Assembly (NCBI GenBank): GCA_964636485.1
Contig: CAZWSO010000074.1
Location: 1 to 11,853, forward strand
Origin: CAYXRS01 sp964636485
GTDB taxonomy: Bacteria > Gemmatimonadota > Gemmatimonadetes > Gemmatimonadales > Gemmatimonadaceae
Length of the DNA stretch: 11,853 bases
Direction of reading: 5' to 3'
Within the stretch, counting starts at the first letter, position 1. The number at the start of each line of letters is the position of its first letter. Shown piece after piece: positions 5,090-11,853 of the stretch. The notes beneath the pieces are model-generated. The model was not told the DNA's origin. It saw only the letters and a program-made list of their open reading frames with translations, and did not search any database. Made by a program: the position numbers and the translations under genes.

Positions 5090-5973
5090 CGACCAATGCG
5101 ATGGTGCTGCGCCGGCTCCTGCACGAAATAGTCGACTACGCGGGACTCTTTCCGCCGGCCCAGCTCTCGATGCCGGAGGCCGTGGGGAACTTCGCGGCGT
5201 ACCGCACCGGACCGCGTGCCTGGATGCTGGGACGGTTCATCTGCCCGGTGGCGCGCCTGCCGGAGCTTGCCGAGTCCGTGTCCGGACTGCGTTCGCCGCC
5301 GCGCGCTCGCTGGCCGCTCAGCGTCGTTGCCGGGGAGGACATCGAGGCTGATGTGGAGGGCGTCGAGCAGTTCAACAGAAAACATGCCGGCGAGCTGCGC
5401 GTTGACGCGATCGAGCTGCGGGTGTCGGATCCGGCAAAGGTCGATGGCGCCACTCGGCGGGCGCGCGAGCGGCTTCAGGTGTTCGTCGAGTTTCCTCTGT
5501 CCGAGGATCCGGAGGCGTTCGCCAGCGCGCTCCAGCGAGTGGGCGTGCACGCCAAGGCTCGCACGGGGGGAACGGCACCGGAGGCCGTCCCCAGCAGCAC
5601 GGAGCTCGCTCGCTTTCTCGGCGCGTGCGCCGGCGCGGCCATCGCGTTCAAGGCGACGGCGGGTCTGCATCATCCGTTGCGCTCTGAAAACCGCCTGAGC
5701 TACGAGAGCAACGCGCCCCGGGCGATGATGCACGGCTTCCTCAACGTGCTTCTTGCCGCGGCGCTGGCGCGCGGCGGTGCGCGCGGAGCGGAGTTGGTGG
5801 AGGTCCTCGAGGAGCGCGACGCGACAAGCTTTCGCTTCGATCCTGCTTTGGCCTGGCGTGATCGCGAGCTTTCGGCGGACGCTGTCCACGAGGTCCGTGG
5901 TTTCATGATCGCCTTCGGCTCCTGCTCCTTCACCGAGCCGGTGGAGGATCTGATGGCTCTTCAGCTGCTATGA
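5086..5973 (+). CDS. Conserved hypothetical protein coupled to fumarylacetoacetase
   Basis: A 295-residue soluble protein whose family I cannot name with certainty. I prefer the GTG start at 5086 because it overlaps the SET gene stop (GTGA) and follows a GGGAGCGG stretch; ATG at 5101 is the alternative. Longer in-frame versions extend into the SET gene and are unlikely. Features that look conserved are EIVDYAGLFPPAQLSMPEA near the N-terminus, a GRFICPVARLPEL strand-turn, HAKARTGG and AFKATAGLHHPLR in the second half, and MHGFLNVLLAAAL. Alternating strands and helices, with Lys/Arg-Gly turns at strand ends, suggest a TIM-barrel fold with a phosphate- or carboxylate-binding site; this is inference. 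It overlaps the fumarylacetoacetase start by 4 bp, so a role in aromatic amino-acid catabolism is the best contextual guess. Confidence 0.85.
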   Translation: MTTNAMVLRRLLHEIVDYAGLFPPAQLSMPEAVGNFAAYRTGPRAWMLGRFICPVARLPELAESVSGLRSPPRARWPLSVVAGEDIEADVEGVEQFNRKHAGELRVDAIELRVSDPAKVDGATRRARERLQVFVEFPLSEDPEAFASALQRVGVHAKARTGGTAPEAVPSSTELARFLGACAGAAIAFKATAGLHHPLRSENRLSYESNAPRAMMHGFLNVLLAAALARGGARGAELVEVLEERDATSFRFDPALAWRDRELSADAVHEVRGFMIAFGSCSFTEPVEDLMALQLL

Positions 5974-7322
5974 GGTACTCGGTCAACGATACCCACGCGC
6001 CGGAACTGCGAAGCTGGGTGGAGTCTGCGCAGCGGCCGGGCACCGACTTTCCCATCCAGAACCTGCCATTCGGTGTTTTTCGAAGGCAGAACCTGCCGGG
6101 GGAGCGCGGACGCGTAGGAGTTGCTATTGGTGAAGCGATTCTGGATGTGAGCGCGGCGCTTCACGCCGGACTGCTTCCGCAGACCGCACTGGCGCCGGCC
6201 CGCGCATGCGAGGAAGAGAGTCTCAACGGGCTGATGGCCCTCGGGCCAACTGCTTGGTCCGTGCTCCGCCGCCGCATCAGCCAGCTACTGAGGGATGACT
6301 CCCCCGACATACGATCCAATCCCGCCCTGGGCGAACGGATCCTCATTCCCATGACGGAGGCGGAGATGCTCCTGCCCGCAGTCACGGGCGACTACACCGA
6401 CTTCTACGCGTCGCTCCACCACGCTTCCAACGTCGGCAGCATGTTTCGTCCGGACAACCCACTCCTGCCGAACTACAGGTATCTCCCCGTGGGATACCAC
6501 GGCCGTGCCTCGTCATTGGTGGTAAGCGGCGCCGAGATCCGCCGACCCAACGGGCAAACAATGGCGGATGACGCCGAGGCGCCGGTGTTTGGCGCATCGA
6601 AGCTGCTCGACTACGAGCTCGAGGTTGGCGCTTTCCTCGGCGCGGGAAATCAACTCGGTACTTCCCTGCCCATAGGAAAAGCGGAAGAAAGCATCTTCGG
6701 GCTCTGTCTCGTAAATGACTGGTCGGCTCGCGACATCCAGAAGTGGGAGTACCAGCCGTTGGGTCCTTTTCTCGGCAAGAGCTTCGCTACGACCGTATCT
6801 CCCTGGGTGGTCACACTGGAGGCGCTGGCTCCCTTCCGCACGCGCGCGTACGTACGCGCGCCTGGTGATCCCCTTCCACTAGGCTACCTGCTCGATCCGG
6901 TCGATCAGGAGCAGGGCGGCTTCGACATCGAGCTGGAGGTGCACCTGTCCTCCACCAGGATGCGTGATGCGGGGCTTGATCCCGTCCGCATCAGTCGCGG
7001 CAACTTCCGCGACATGTACTGGTCATTCGCGCAAATGGTCACACATCACGCGAGCAATGGCTGCAATCTTCGCCCTGGAGATCTGCTCGCCAGCGGCACG
7101 GTCTCGGGGGAAGCACCGGAGAGTCGTGGCTGCTTACTGGAACGTACGTGGCGGGGAACCCAACCCATCGAGCTACCAACGGGCGAAACCCGCGGCTTCC
7201 TGCACGACGGTGACGAGGTCATTCTTCGCGGCGTCTGCGACCGGACCGGAACGATTCGCATTGGCTTCGGGGAATGTCGCGGGCGGGTGCTCGCCGCAAA
7301 AGGCGTGCTCCCCACCGTCTGA
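5970..7322 (+). CDS. fahA: Fumarylacetoacetase
   Basis: A cytoplasmic hydrolase that splits 4-fumarylacetoacetate into fumarate and acetoacetate, the last step of tyrosine/homogentisate breakdown. At 450 residues it is slightly longer than the usual ~420. All catalytic landmarks known from the mammalian enzyme are present: metal ligands Asp144 (TDFYASLHH), Glu216 and Glu218 (DYELEVGAFLG) and Asp250 (VNDWSARDIQKWEYQPLGP), general base His151, and Arg160, Gln257, Lys270 (FLGKSFATT) and Glu381 (GTVSGEAPE). The N-terminal beta domain (about 1-125) precedes the mixed-beta catalytic domain. The start is fixed by the ATGA overlap with the preceding gene. No other homogentisate-pathway gene (hmgA, maiA, hpd) is in the window. 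The run SET - unknown protein - FAH looks like one transcript. Confidence 0.97.
   Translation: MRYSVNDTHAPELRSWVESAQRPGTDFPIQNLPFGVFRRQNLPGERGRVGVAIGEAILDVSAALHAGLLPQTALAPARACEEESLNGLMALGPTAWSVLRRRISQLLRDDSPDIRSNPALGERILIPMTEAEMLLPAVTGDYTDFYASLHHASNVGSMFRPDNPLLPNYRYLPVGYHGRASSLVVSGAEIRRPNGQTMADDAEAPVFGASKLLDYELEVGAFLGAGNQLGTSLPIGKAEESIFGLCLVNDWSARDIQKWEYQPLGPFLGKSFATTVSPWVVTLEALAPFRTRAYVRAPGDPLPLGYLLDPVDQEQGGFDIELEVHLSSTRMRDAGLDPVRISRGNFRDMYWSFAQMVTHHASNGCNLRPGDLLASGTVSGEAPESRGCLLERTWRGTQPIELPTGETRGFLHDGDEVILRGVCDRTGTIRIGFGECRGRVLAAKGVLPTV
6842..6861. repeat. 20-bp perfect palindrome inside fumarylacetoacetase gene
   Basis: The 20 bases gcgcgcgtacgtacgcgcgc form a perfect palindrome of strictly alternating purines and pyrimidines (a Z-DNA-prone pattern), coding for part of TRAYVRAP. 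It is probably a by-product of GC-rich Arg/Ala codons. Confidence 0.5.
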
Positions 7323-7360
7323 TCTCGCGCCGCCCCTGACAGACGGCGGACTTACCCCGC

Positions 7361-7378
7361 AATCCGCGGCGCCGGATT
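7361..7378. terminator. Weak hairpin between convergent genes
   Basis: aatccg (7361-7366) pairs with cggatt (7373-7378) around a 6-nt GC loop in the 76-bp gap between the convergent fahA and small secreted-protein genes. No T-run follows on either strand, so it is at most a weak or Rho-assisted end. Confidence 0.2.
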
Positions 7379-7398
7379 AGCAATCAGGCATCCCTCAT

Positions 7399-7755
7399 CT
7401 AGCGGAGGATCAAATCCACATGGCTGCCGGGTGCTACGGGGTGAGTGACCGCGGACCCCCGCGCCAGCGGACCAGCCGGCTCGGCAATGAAACGCAGCTC
7501 GGTCGGCCCTGGTACCAGCCGCGAGGGGATCCGAAAAGTCTGCTCCGAACCTGGAGTGACGTTGCCGAGCCGCACGCGCTCTCCCGGCACGGCCACGTAG
7601 ATGGTCATCCGCTCGCGAGTGAGGTTCACCACGGTGAGCTCTGCCGGAGCTGTCATGCGATCCGATTCAACTGCTTCCGGACTGCGCGCAGCACATGCCG
7701 GCCCAAGAAGGAGCAGCATCGCGAGCAGCGTGGCCGATCGAAGTATCGTTTGCAT
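7399..7755 (-). CDS. Small secreted or lipid-anchored beta-rich protein
   Basis: A 118-residue exported protein of unknown function. The ATG at 7755 is chosen because GGGAGG stands 8 nt before it; two upstream in-frame ATGs (7770, 7791) lack this and would spoil the signal peptide. Residues 1-20 are a signal sequence (ILRSATLLAMLLLLGPA). Cys21 in GPAC is a poor lipobox, so either lipid attachment or cleavage near ACA-A is possible. The mature part has the pattern LTVVNLT...MTIYVAV...RVRLGNVTPGSEQTFRIP...LRFIAEP...VAPGSHVDLIL, a small beta-sandwich that I recall as common in Gemmatimonadota secreted proteins. It lies 44 bp after serA on the same strand, as the last gene of the serine operon, with no evident link to serine synthesis. 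Confidence 0.8.
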   Translation of the reverse strand: MQTILRSATLLAMLLLLGPACAARSPEAVESDRMTAPAELTVVNLTRERMTIYVAVPGERVRLGNVTPGSEQTFRIPSRLVPGPTELRFIAEPAGPLARGSAVTHPVAPGSHVDLILR

Positions 7756-7799
7756 TTTCCTGCCTCCCATGGCAGCCGCCAGGGCGTGCATTCGGGGCG

Positions 7800-9398
7800 C
7801 TAATCCAGCTCCACCAGCCGCACGTCGCGTACCTCGGCAATGCTACGGAGCGCGTCGAGCACTGCCGTTGAGGGCCTGCCGTCGATGCGTATGGCGGCCA
7901 TGGCGCCTCCGCCTGCCTGCAGGCGCGCCTGGTGATACTCCGCGATGTTGATACCCGCGTTGCCAAGCGACGTGCCCACACGCCCAATGACGCCTGGCAC
8001 GTCTCGGTTCCAGAGGAGCAGAAGGCAGCCGCGGGGGGCAACGTCTACGCGGAAGTCATCGATACGCACCACGCGGGCGTGAACCGGAGAGAGGAGAGCC
8101 CCTGCCACCCGCCGGACTCCCTCACCGCCGTGCACCAGCAGCTCGAGGTACTCGGCGTATTCGCGCTCCGCCGACGCGGCGGCGCGCACGACCTCCACTC
8201 CGCGGGATTGTGCCAGGTGCAGTGCACTGACGAGATTGACGGACTCGCGGCCCACAGCTGGCGCGAGCACGCCGATCATGACGGAGGACGCGACGAGGCG
8301 AAGAGCGTCGTCGTGCTCCCCGTGGTAGCGCACATCCACTCTGCTCACCGGCTCGCCACCGAGCGCGATCGCGACGCGCCCGAGTCGGTCGGCAAGATCG
8401 AGCAGTGGACGCACGCGGCGCAGCTCCTCTCCGCCGATAGCCGGTGCGTTCACCGCCCGGGACAGATCTCCCTCGAGAAGAGCGAGGCGCACGGCCTCGG
8501 CGATCTCCAGAGCCACGTTGTGCTGCGCCTCCAGTGTGGATGCGCCCAGATGCGGTGTGAGCACCACATTATCCAGCGAGCGCAGCGGGTGATCCGCCGG
8601 GAGCGGTTCCTGTCCAAAGACATCGAGCGCCGCACCTGCCAGCCGGCCTTCGGTGAGCGCCGTAACGAGCGCCTCCTCATCCACCACCCCACCGCGCGCC
8701 ACGTTCAGGAGCCATGCGTCAGATCGCATGCAGCGAAGCTCCTTGGCGCCGATCAATCCATTCGTCGCCTCGGTGAGGGGCACATGCACCGAGACGACGT
8801 GCGACTCGGTGAGGAGTTGTTCGAGTGAGGTCGGTTCGATGTCGAGCGCGCGTGCGCGGTCGGGAACGAGATAAGGGTCGTGCGCCAGCACACGCATGCG
8901 GAACGCCTGCGCCATTTTGGCCACCTCCCCTCCGATCCGGCCTGCGCCCACCAACCCGAACGTCTTACCGGCGAGCTCCACGCCGGCGAATGACTTCCGA
9001 TCCCAGTGACCCTCCTTCATCGAGCGGTCCGCCTCCGGGATGCGACGGACCAGCGCGAGCAGCAAGGCAATCGTGAGCTCGGCGGCGGAGGTCGTGTTGC
9101 CGGAGGGAGCCGTCAGCACGGCGATTCCGCGTTCGGTGGCTGCGTGCACATCGATCGTGTCAACGCCTACGCCCGCGCGGCCGATGATCTTGAGACGCCG
9201 GGCGCGCTCGATTACGGTTCGAGTGACGCGCGCGGCACTGCGTACCAGTATGGCATCCACGTCCGCCGCCGCCAGCTGGAGCTCGGCGTCGGTCAGACCG
9301 GCACGCTGCACCAGCTCGAATCGTTCATCTGCGGCGAGTGGCGCCAGGCCGTCCGAGGAAATGGAATCGGCGACGAGCACCTTGTAGAGACTCGTCAC
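7800..9398 (-). CDS. serA: D-3-phosphoglycerate dehydrogenase (type 1, ASB + ACT)
   Basis: Oxidises 3-phosphoglycerate to 3-phosphohydroxypyruvate with NAD+, the first step of serine synthesis. The 532 residues match the long type of the enzyme: substrate-binding domain about 1-100 and 287-320, Rossmann domain about 101-286 with GAGRIG (151-156) and the acidic HDP after the second strand (173-175), an intervening (ASB) domain about 322-450, and an ACT domain about 456-532 starting RGCLLLLWNRDVPGVIGRVG. The catalytic triad of the D-2-hydroxyacid dehydrogenase family is present: Arg235 (NVARGG), Glu264 (FGQEPL) and His283 (TPHLGAST). The ACT domain suggests feedback by serine. Translation starts at a GTG overlapping the stop of the aminotransferase gene (GTGA), which couples the two. 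Confidence 0.97.
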   Translation of the reverse strand: MTSLYKVLVADSISSDGLAPLAADERFELVQRAGLTDAELQLAAADVDAILVRSAARVTRTVIERARRLKIIGRAGVGVDTIDVHAATERGIAVLTAPSGNTTSAAELTIALLLALVRRIPEADRSMKEGHWDRKSFAGVELAGKTFGLVGAGRIGGEVAKMAQAFRMRVLAHDPYLVPDRARALDIEPTSLEQLLTESHVVSVHVPLTEATNGLIGAKELRCMRSDAWLLNVARGGVVDEEALVTALTEGRLAGAALDVFGQEPLPADHPLRSLDNVVLTPHLGASTLEAQHNVALEIAEAVRLALLEGDLSRAVNAPAIGGEELRRVRPLLDLADRLGRVAIALGGEPVSRVDVRYHGEHDDALRLVASSVMIGVLAPAVGRESVNLVSALHLAQSRGVEVVRAAASAEREYAEYLELLVHGGEGVRRVAGALLSPVHARVVRIDDFRVDVAPRGCLLLLWNRDVPGVIGRVGTSLGNAGINIAEYHQARLQAGGGAMAAIRIDGRPSTAVLDALRSIAEVRDVRLVELD

Positions 9399-10528
9399 GA
9401 CCGCAGCACCCGCTCCAGCTCCTCGAGCAGCTCCTCGAGTTCACCCACCGTATGGTCGCCCATATGCCCGATTCGAATGGACTCGTTCTTCAGGGGGCCG
9501 TAGCCGGTGGCGATGGTGAAGCCGCGTTGCTTCATAAAGTTCGCCACCACAGGGCCGGAAATGCCAGCGGGAAGGCGAACGCAGGAAACGGTTGGCGAGC
9601 GATAGCCTGACGGCGCGAGCATCGAGAGTTCCAGGCCACGGTCTCGCATCTCGTCCACCCATAACCAGGTTCGCCGCGCCATGTCGAGGTGACGTTGCCA
9701 CCGCCCCTCGAGCGTCTCTGCCTCGATACGCGCGAGCTGTGCCGCGAGCGCGAAAAAGAGCGAGAGTGCCGGTGTGTTGGGTGTCTGATTCTGAGCGGTG
9801 TACTTCTCGAACTCGAGGAAGTCGAAGTAGACGCCGCGGTCGGTCTTCGAGCGCGCTCGCTCGAGCACGCGCTCGCTCGCGACGCCGAGCGCGAGCCCAG
9901 GCGGAAGCGCCAGCGCCTTCTGCGATCCTGTCAGCACGACGTCCAGTCCCCACGCGTCGGTTTCGACAGGCGTGCCGCCAAGTCCCGTGACGCTGTCGAC
10001 CAGCACGGCAACGTCGCCCGCGGCGCGTGCCACGAGTGCGAGATCCGCCAGCGGATTGAGCACACCCGTGGAGGTCTCGGAGTGGACGATGGTGATCGAG
10101 TCATACTCGGCCCGGCGCAGCGCCGCCTCGAGCATATCCGGCGTGTGCGCCGCGCCGAGCGGAACACCCAGCTCATCGGCCTCCATACCGCAGGCGAGCG
10201 CGATTCGGCGGAACCGCTCGCTGAAGGCGCCGTTGACCAGTGAGAGCACCCGCCGACGGGCGCCGTTACGAATGGCACCCTCCATGAGCCCCGTGGCGGA
10301 GGAGCTGGAAACGTACACGAGGCGCCGGGTTCGAAAGAGACGCTGTAGCGCTGGCTGCATCCCAGCGAGGAGCTCCTCCATCGCACGGCCACGATGCCCT
10401 ATCATCGGGCGCATCATTGCCTCGAGAATCTCAGGACGCAGCTCAGTGGGGCCGGGAAGGAAAAACCGGCCAAACGCGAGGCTTTCACCGCTCCTGCGTG
10501 GGTTTCTCTGGATGTGCTGATCGCCCAT
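9395..10528 (-). CDS. Class V PLP aminotransferase (SGAT/AGAT type), probable phosphoserine aminotransferase
   Basis: A 377-residue fold-type I, PLP-dependent aminotransferase. FLPGPTELRPEILEAM (23-38), the GHRG turn (44-47), SSSATGLMEGA (74-84, phosphate cup), HSETSTG (149-155), Asp178 (VDSVTGLGG, pyridine-N partner) and Lys204 (TGSQKALALPPG, the PLP lysine) define the serine-pyruvate/alanine-glyoxylate subgroup rather than the canonical SerC subgroup. Its place between serB and serA, with a 4-bp overlap to serA, implies that it converts 3-phosphohydroxypyruvate plus glutamate to phosphoserine in this organism. That is inference from context, since the subgroup also covers serine-glyoxylate and purine-catabolic enzymes. 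GGAG stands 8 nt before the ATG. The gene begins 38 bp after serB. Confidence 0.92.
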   Translation of the reverse strand: MGDQHIQRNPRRSGESLAFGRFFLPGPTELRPEILEAMMRPMIGHRGRAMEELLAGMQPALQRLFRTRRLVYVSSSSATGLMEGAIRNGARRRVLSLVNGAFSERFRRIALACGMEADELGVPLGAAHTPDMLEAALRRAEYDSITIVHSETSTGVLNPLADLALVARAAGDVAVLVDSVTGLGGTPVETDAWGLDVVLTGSQKALALPPGLALGVASERVLERARSKTDRGVYFDFLEFEKYTAQNQTPNTPALSLFFALAAQLARIEAETLEGRWQRHLDMARRTWLWVDEMRDRGLELSMLAPSGYRSPTVSCVRLPAGISGPVVANFMKQRGFTIATGYGPLKNESIRIGHMGDHTVGELEELLEELERVLRS

Positions 10529-10566
10529 TAGGCGTTCTCCGCAAAGTCTCGCCAGCGCAATCTCCG

Positions 10567-11253
10567 CTAAGGCCGGACCGGACGCAAATCACCGCGGTCA
10601 GCTTCCTCAGCGGGAAAGACCAAATGCAGCACGGGCAGTAGCGATGGTCCGGAGATCACCTCATCCGCTCCGGCCACGACTGCCGCTCGCTCCACCACAC
10701 CGGTGAAGGCCACAAAGCATTCGACGGCTTCCCGCGCCTCGAGATCCGTGATGCCGTCGCCCACGAAGAGCAGTGGAAGAGGGAGTGCTGCACGCCACTC
10801 ACGGATCACATCGAGCTTGCCGTGCGAACGTGTGAGGGGCGAGTTCTCGTCGTAGCCCGCGAACTCGCCCCGAACATCGAAGGCAATATCCACTGCCGCC
10901 ACGTCTGCGGACTCGAGGCCAAGCTCACGCGCCAGCACCAGCACGGGTGGGAGCAGTCCGCCGGAGATGATGCGCACGTGCACTCCGCCATTTCGCAGCT
11001 CCGCGATCGTCTCGCGCGCCCCGGCCACGAGGCTCCTGACGTATAAATCGCCAAGCGCTTCGACCTGCGTTAGCGTGGGCGCGATGATCTCGAGCCGACG
11101 GCCATACACTCGCTCCAGTGGGACGTCTCCGCGCATCGCGGCGTCGGTGAGCATGGCGATCTCTTCACGGCGCGCGCCGGCCAGCTCATCGATTCCCTCG
11201 ATCGCGGAAAGCGTGGAGTCGCAGTCGAAGATCACGGTTCCGTACGCGGCCAC
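10567..11253 (-). CDS. serB: Phosphoserine phosphatase (HAD family)
   Basis: A 228-residue cytoplasmic HAD phosphatase that releases serine from phosphoserine, the last step of the pathway. The motifs appear in order: IFDCDSTLS with nucleophile Asp10 and acid Asp12, Glu19 in the substrate-specificity position of SAIEGIDELA, the small helical cap about 20-75, ISGG (Ser97), HGKLDVI (Lys146) and VGDGITDLEA (Asp166, Asp170; Mg2+ binding). I place the start at the GTG at 11253, with GAGG 6 nt upstream; the longer frame to 11382 would add 43 low-complexity residues and run into the divergent gene. It is the first gene of the serine operon serB - aminotransferase - serA. A promoter would lie in the 82-bp divergent gap to the right. 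Confidence 0.93.
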   Translation of the reverse strand: MAAYGTVIFDCDSTLSAIEGIDELAGARREEIAMLTDAAMRGDVPLERVYGRRLEIIAPTLTQVEALGDLYVRSLVAGARETIAELRNGGVHVRIISGGLLPPVLVLARELGLESADVAAVDIAFDVRGEFAGYDENSPLTRSHGKLDVIREWRAALPLPLLFVGDGITDLEAREAVECFVAFTGVVERAAVVAGADEVISGPSLLPVLHLVFPAEEADRGDLRPVRP

Positions 11254-11335
11254 TCGGTTCCTCGTGTTGGCAGGCGGGGCAGGGTGCGGAAACCTGCGCT
11301 GACGCGGTCTCGTAGGGAAGACAAAGGAGGCAGCA

Positions 11336-11626
11336 ATGATTGCACTGATCATACTCGCGCTCACCGCCGTGGCAGCGTTCACCGGCTATAGAGCCGCCCG
11401 TCGCTTCGTGCGCGAGAAACTGCGGTACGTGGACTCGGCGCAGTCCCGGTGGACGCCATGGATGGCGGCCGGACTGGCCGCTGTGGTGGCGCTGCCGGTG
11501 GCAGGGTTGCTTCCCGGGTTCGGCGCCGGCAGCGCCATCCTCATTTCCGCCTCCATCGGGCTGGGCGTCGCCCGCGGGGCGAGGGACATCAGGCAGTATG
11601 AGCGGCTGCTGGCCCCTTGGGTTTGA
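11336..11626 (+). CDS. Small membrane protein, unknown function
   Basis: A 96-residue protein with a strong ribosome-binding site (AAAGGAGG, 5 nt before the ATG). Residues 1-16 form one membrane helix, a charged segment RAARRFVREKLRYVD follows (19-33), and residues 42-80 are hydrophobic and Gly/Ala-rich, enough for one or two further helices, before a short charged end (ARDIRQYERLLAPWV). I do not recognise a family. It is transcribed away from serB and faces the symporter gene, from which it is separated by a strong terminator. Confidence 0.75.
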   Translation: MIALIILALTAVAAFTGYRAARRFVREKLRYVDSAQSRWTPWMAAGLAAVVALPVAGLLPGFGAGSAILISASIGLGVARGARDIRQYERLLAPWV

Positions 11627-11647
11627 CCGACGATGGGGCCATGGAGA

Positions 11648-11687
11648 GCGCGAGGGGAGGTGCCGTATTCGGCACCTCCCCTCGCGC
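11648..11687. terminator. Bidirectional terminator between convergent genes
   Basis: A perfect 18-bp inverted repeat, 11648-11665 (starting gcgcgagggg) against 11670-11687, with a 4-nt loop tatt. It is centred between the small membrane protein (stop 11626) and the symporter gene (stop 11705). It lacks T-runs but is very stable and should work for both strands. Confidence 0.7.
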
Positions 11688-11704
11688 GGCGGCATGGAGC
11701 AAGT

Positions 11705-11853
11705 TCAGCGGTAGGGCTTGATCTCGCCTGACTTCAGCTTGGCCCAGTAGGCATTCAGCTCGCGCCTGACATTGCCGCTGAGAAGCAGCACGCCAAGAAC
11801 GTTCGGGAACGCCATCCCCAGGATCATGAGATCGCCGAACTCGAGCACATTCG
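11705..11853 (-). CDS. Alanine/sodium symporter (AGCS family), C-terminal part
   Basis: Only the last 48 residues are in the window; the gene continues past the right edge. The visible end reads VLEFGDLMILGMAFPNVLGV, then LLLSGNVRRELNAYWAKLK and the stop at 11705-11707. The pattern F-x-D-x-M-x-x-x-M-A-x-P-N-x-x-x-x-x-L-L-S-G-x-V-x-x-E is the C-terminal end (last membrane helix plus short cytosolic tail) of the AGCS family, which takes up alanine or glycine with Na+ or H+. Its nearness to the serine operon is notable, but it has separate transcription from beyond the window. Confidence 0.8.
   Translation of the reverse strand, partial: NVLEFGDLMILGMAFPNVLGVLLLSGNVRRELNAYWAKLKSGEIKPYR

Noticed and set aside
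4933..5889. 318-codon minus-strand frame opposite the unknown protein at 5086-5973
   Set aside because: Arg/His/Ala-rich shadow with no recognisable motif; the plus strand has overlapping starts and stops with real genes on both sides.
7932..8828. 298-codon plus-strand frame opposite serA
   Set aside because: It lies wholly antisense to the serA coding sequence, which has all catalytic motifs; the composition is typical of a shadow frame.
1..11853. CRISPR array, restriction or toxin system, phage structural genes
   Set aside because: No regularly spaced repeats, nuclease motifs or phage structural genes were seen; the only mobile traces are the recombinase tail, the tRNA halves and the palindrome.

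Overview
The window is GC-rich bacterial chromosome with tightly packed, translationally coupled genes. Sec-type signal peptides and lipoproteins, a bacterial SET-domain protein, and a small secreted beta-rich protein of a kind I associate with Gemmatimonadota make that phylum (or a neighbour) my best guess. This is an inference and no rRNA is present to confirm it.

Region 1 (1-1566) looks accessory and scarred. On the minus strand, 66-170 encodes the last ~35 residues of a tyrosine recombinase, including the nucleophile-type Tyr context DVYGRLLP. It runs straight into the displaced 3' end of a tRNA (probably tRNA-Pro, 186-217), which keeps its own terminator (251-285). About 1.1 kb further on lies the 3' half of a second tRNA (probably tRNA-Met, CAT anticodon, 1352-1393), again with its own terminator (1458-1496) and no recognisable 5' half. 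Between them are a lipoprotein gene of unknown family (327-977, minus), a start-less and apparently broken reading frame (993-1175, minus), and a 33-bp near-perfect palindrome whose ends are flanked by 11-bp direct repeats (1207-1258). The simplest reading is successive integrase-mediated insertions at tRNA genes, followed by decay.

Region 2 (1567-4184) holds two adjacent paralogous CNNM/CorC-type membrane proteins (DUF21, CBS pair, CorC_HlyC domain), overlapping by ATGA. They are probably involved in divalent cation (Mg2+/Co2+) transport or homeostasis.

Region 3 (4320-7322) is a compact plus-strand run: a 72-residue protein of unknown function, a SET-domain lysine methyltransferase with a post-SET zinc motif and basic tail, a 295-residue protein of unknown function, and fumarylacetoacetase (last step of tyrosine/homogentisate catabolism). 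The last three genes are joined by 4-bp stop/start overlaps.

Region 4 (7399-11253, minus) is a serine biosynthesis operon, in transcription order serB (phosphoserine phosphatase), a class V aminotransferase of the serine-glyoxylate/alanine-glyoxylate type that most likely takes the SerC role, serA (phosphoglycerate dehydrogenase with ASB and ACT domains), and a small secreted protein. Together these would convert 3-phosphoglycerate to L-serine.

Region 5 (11336-11853) has a small membrane protein divergent from serB, a long bidirectional terminator, and the C-terminal end of an alanine/sodium (AGCS) symporter entering from the right edge on the minus strand.
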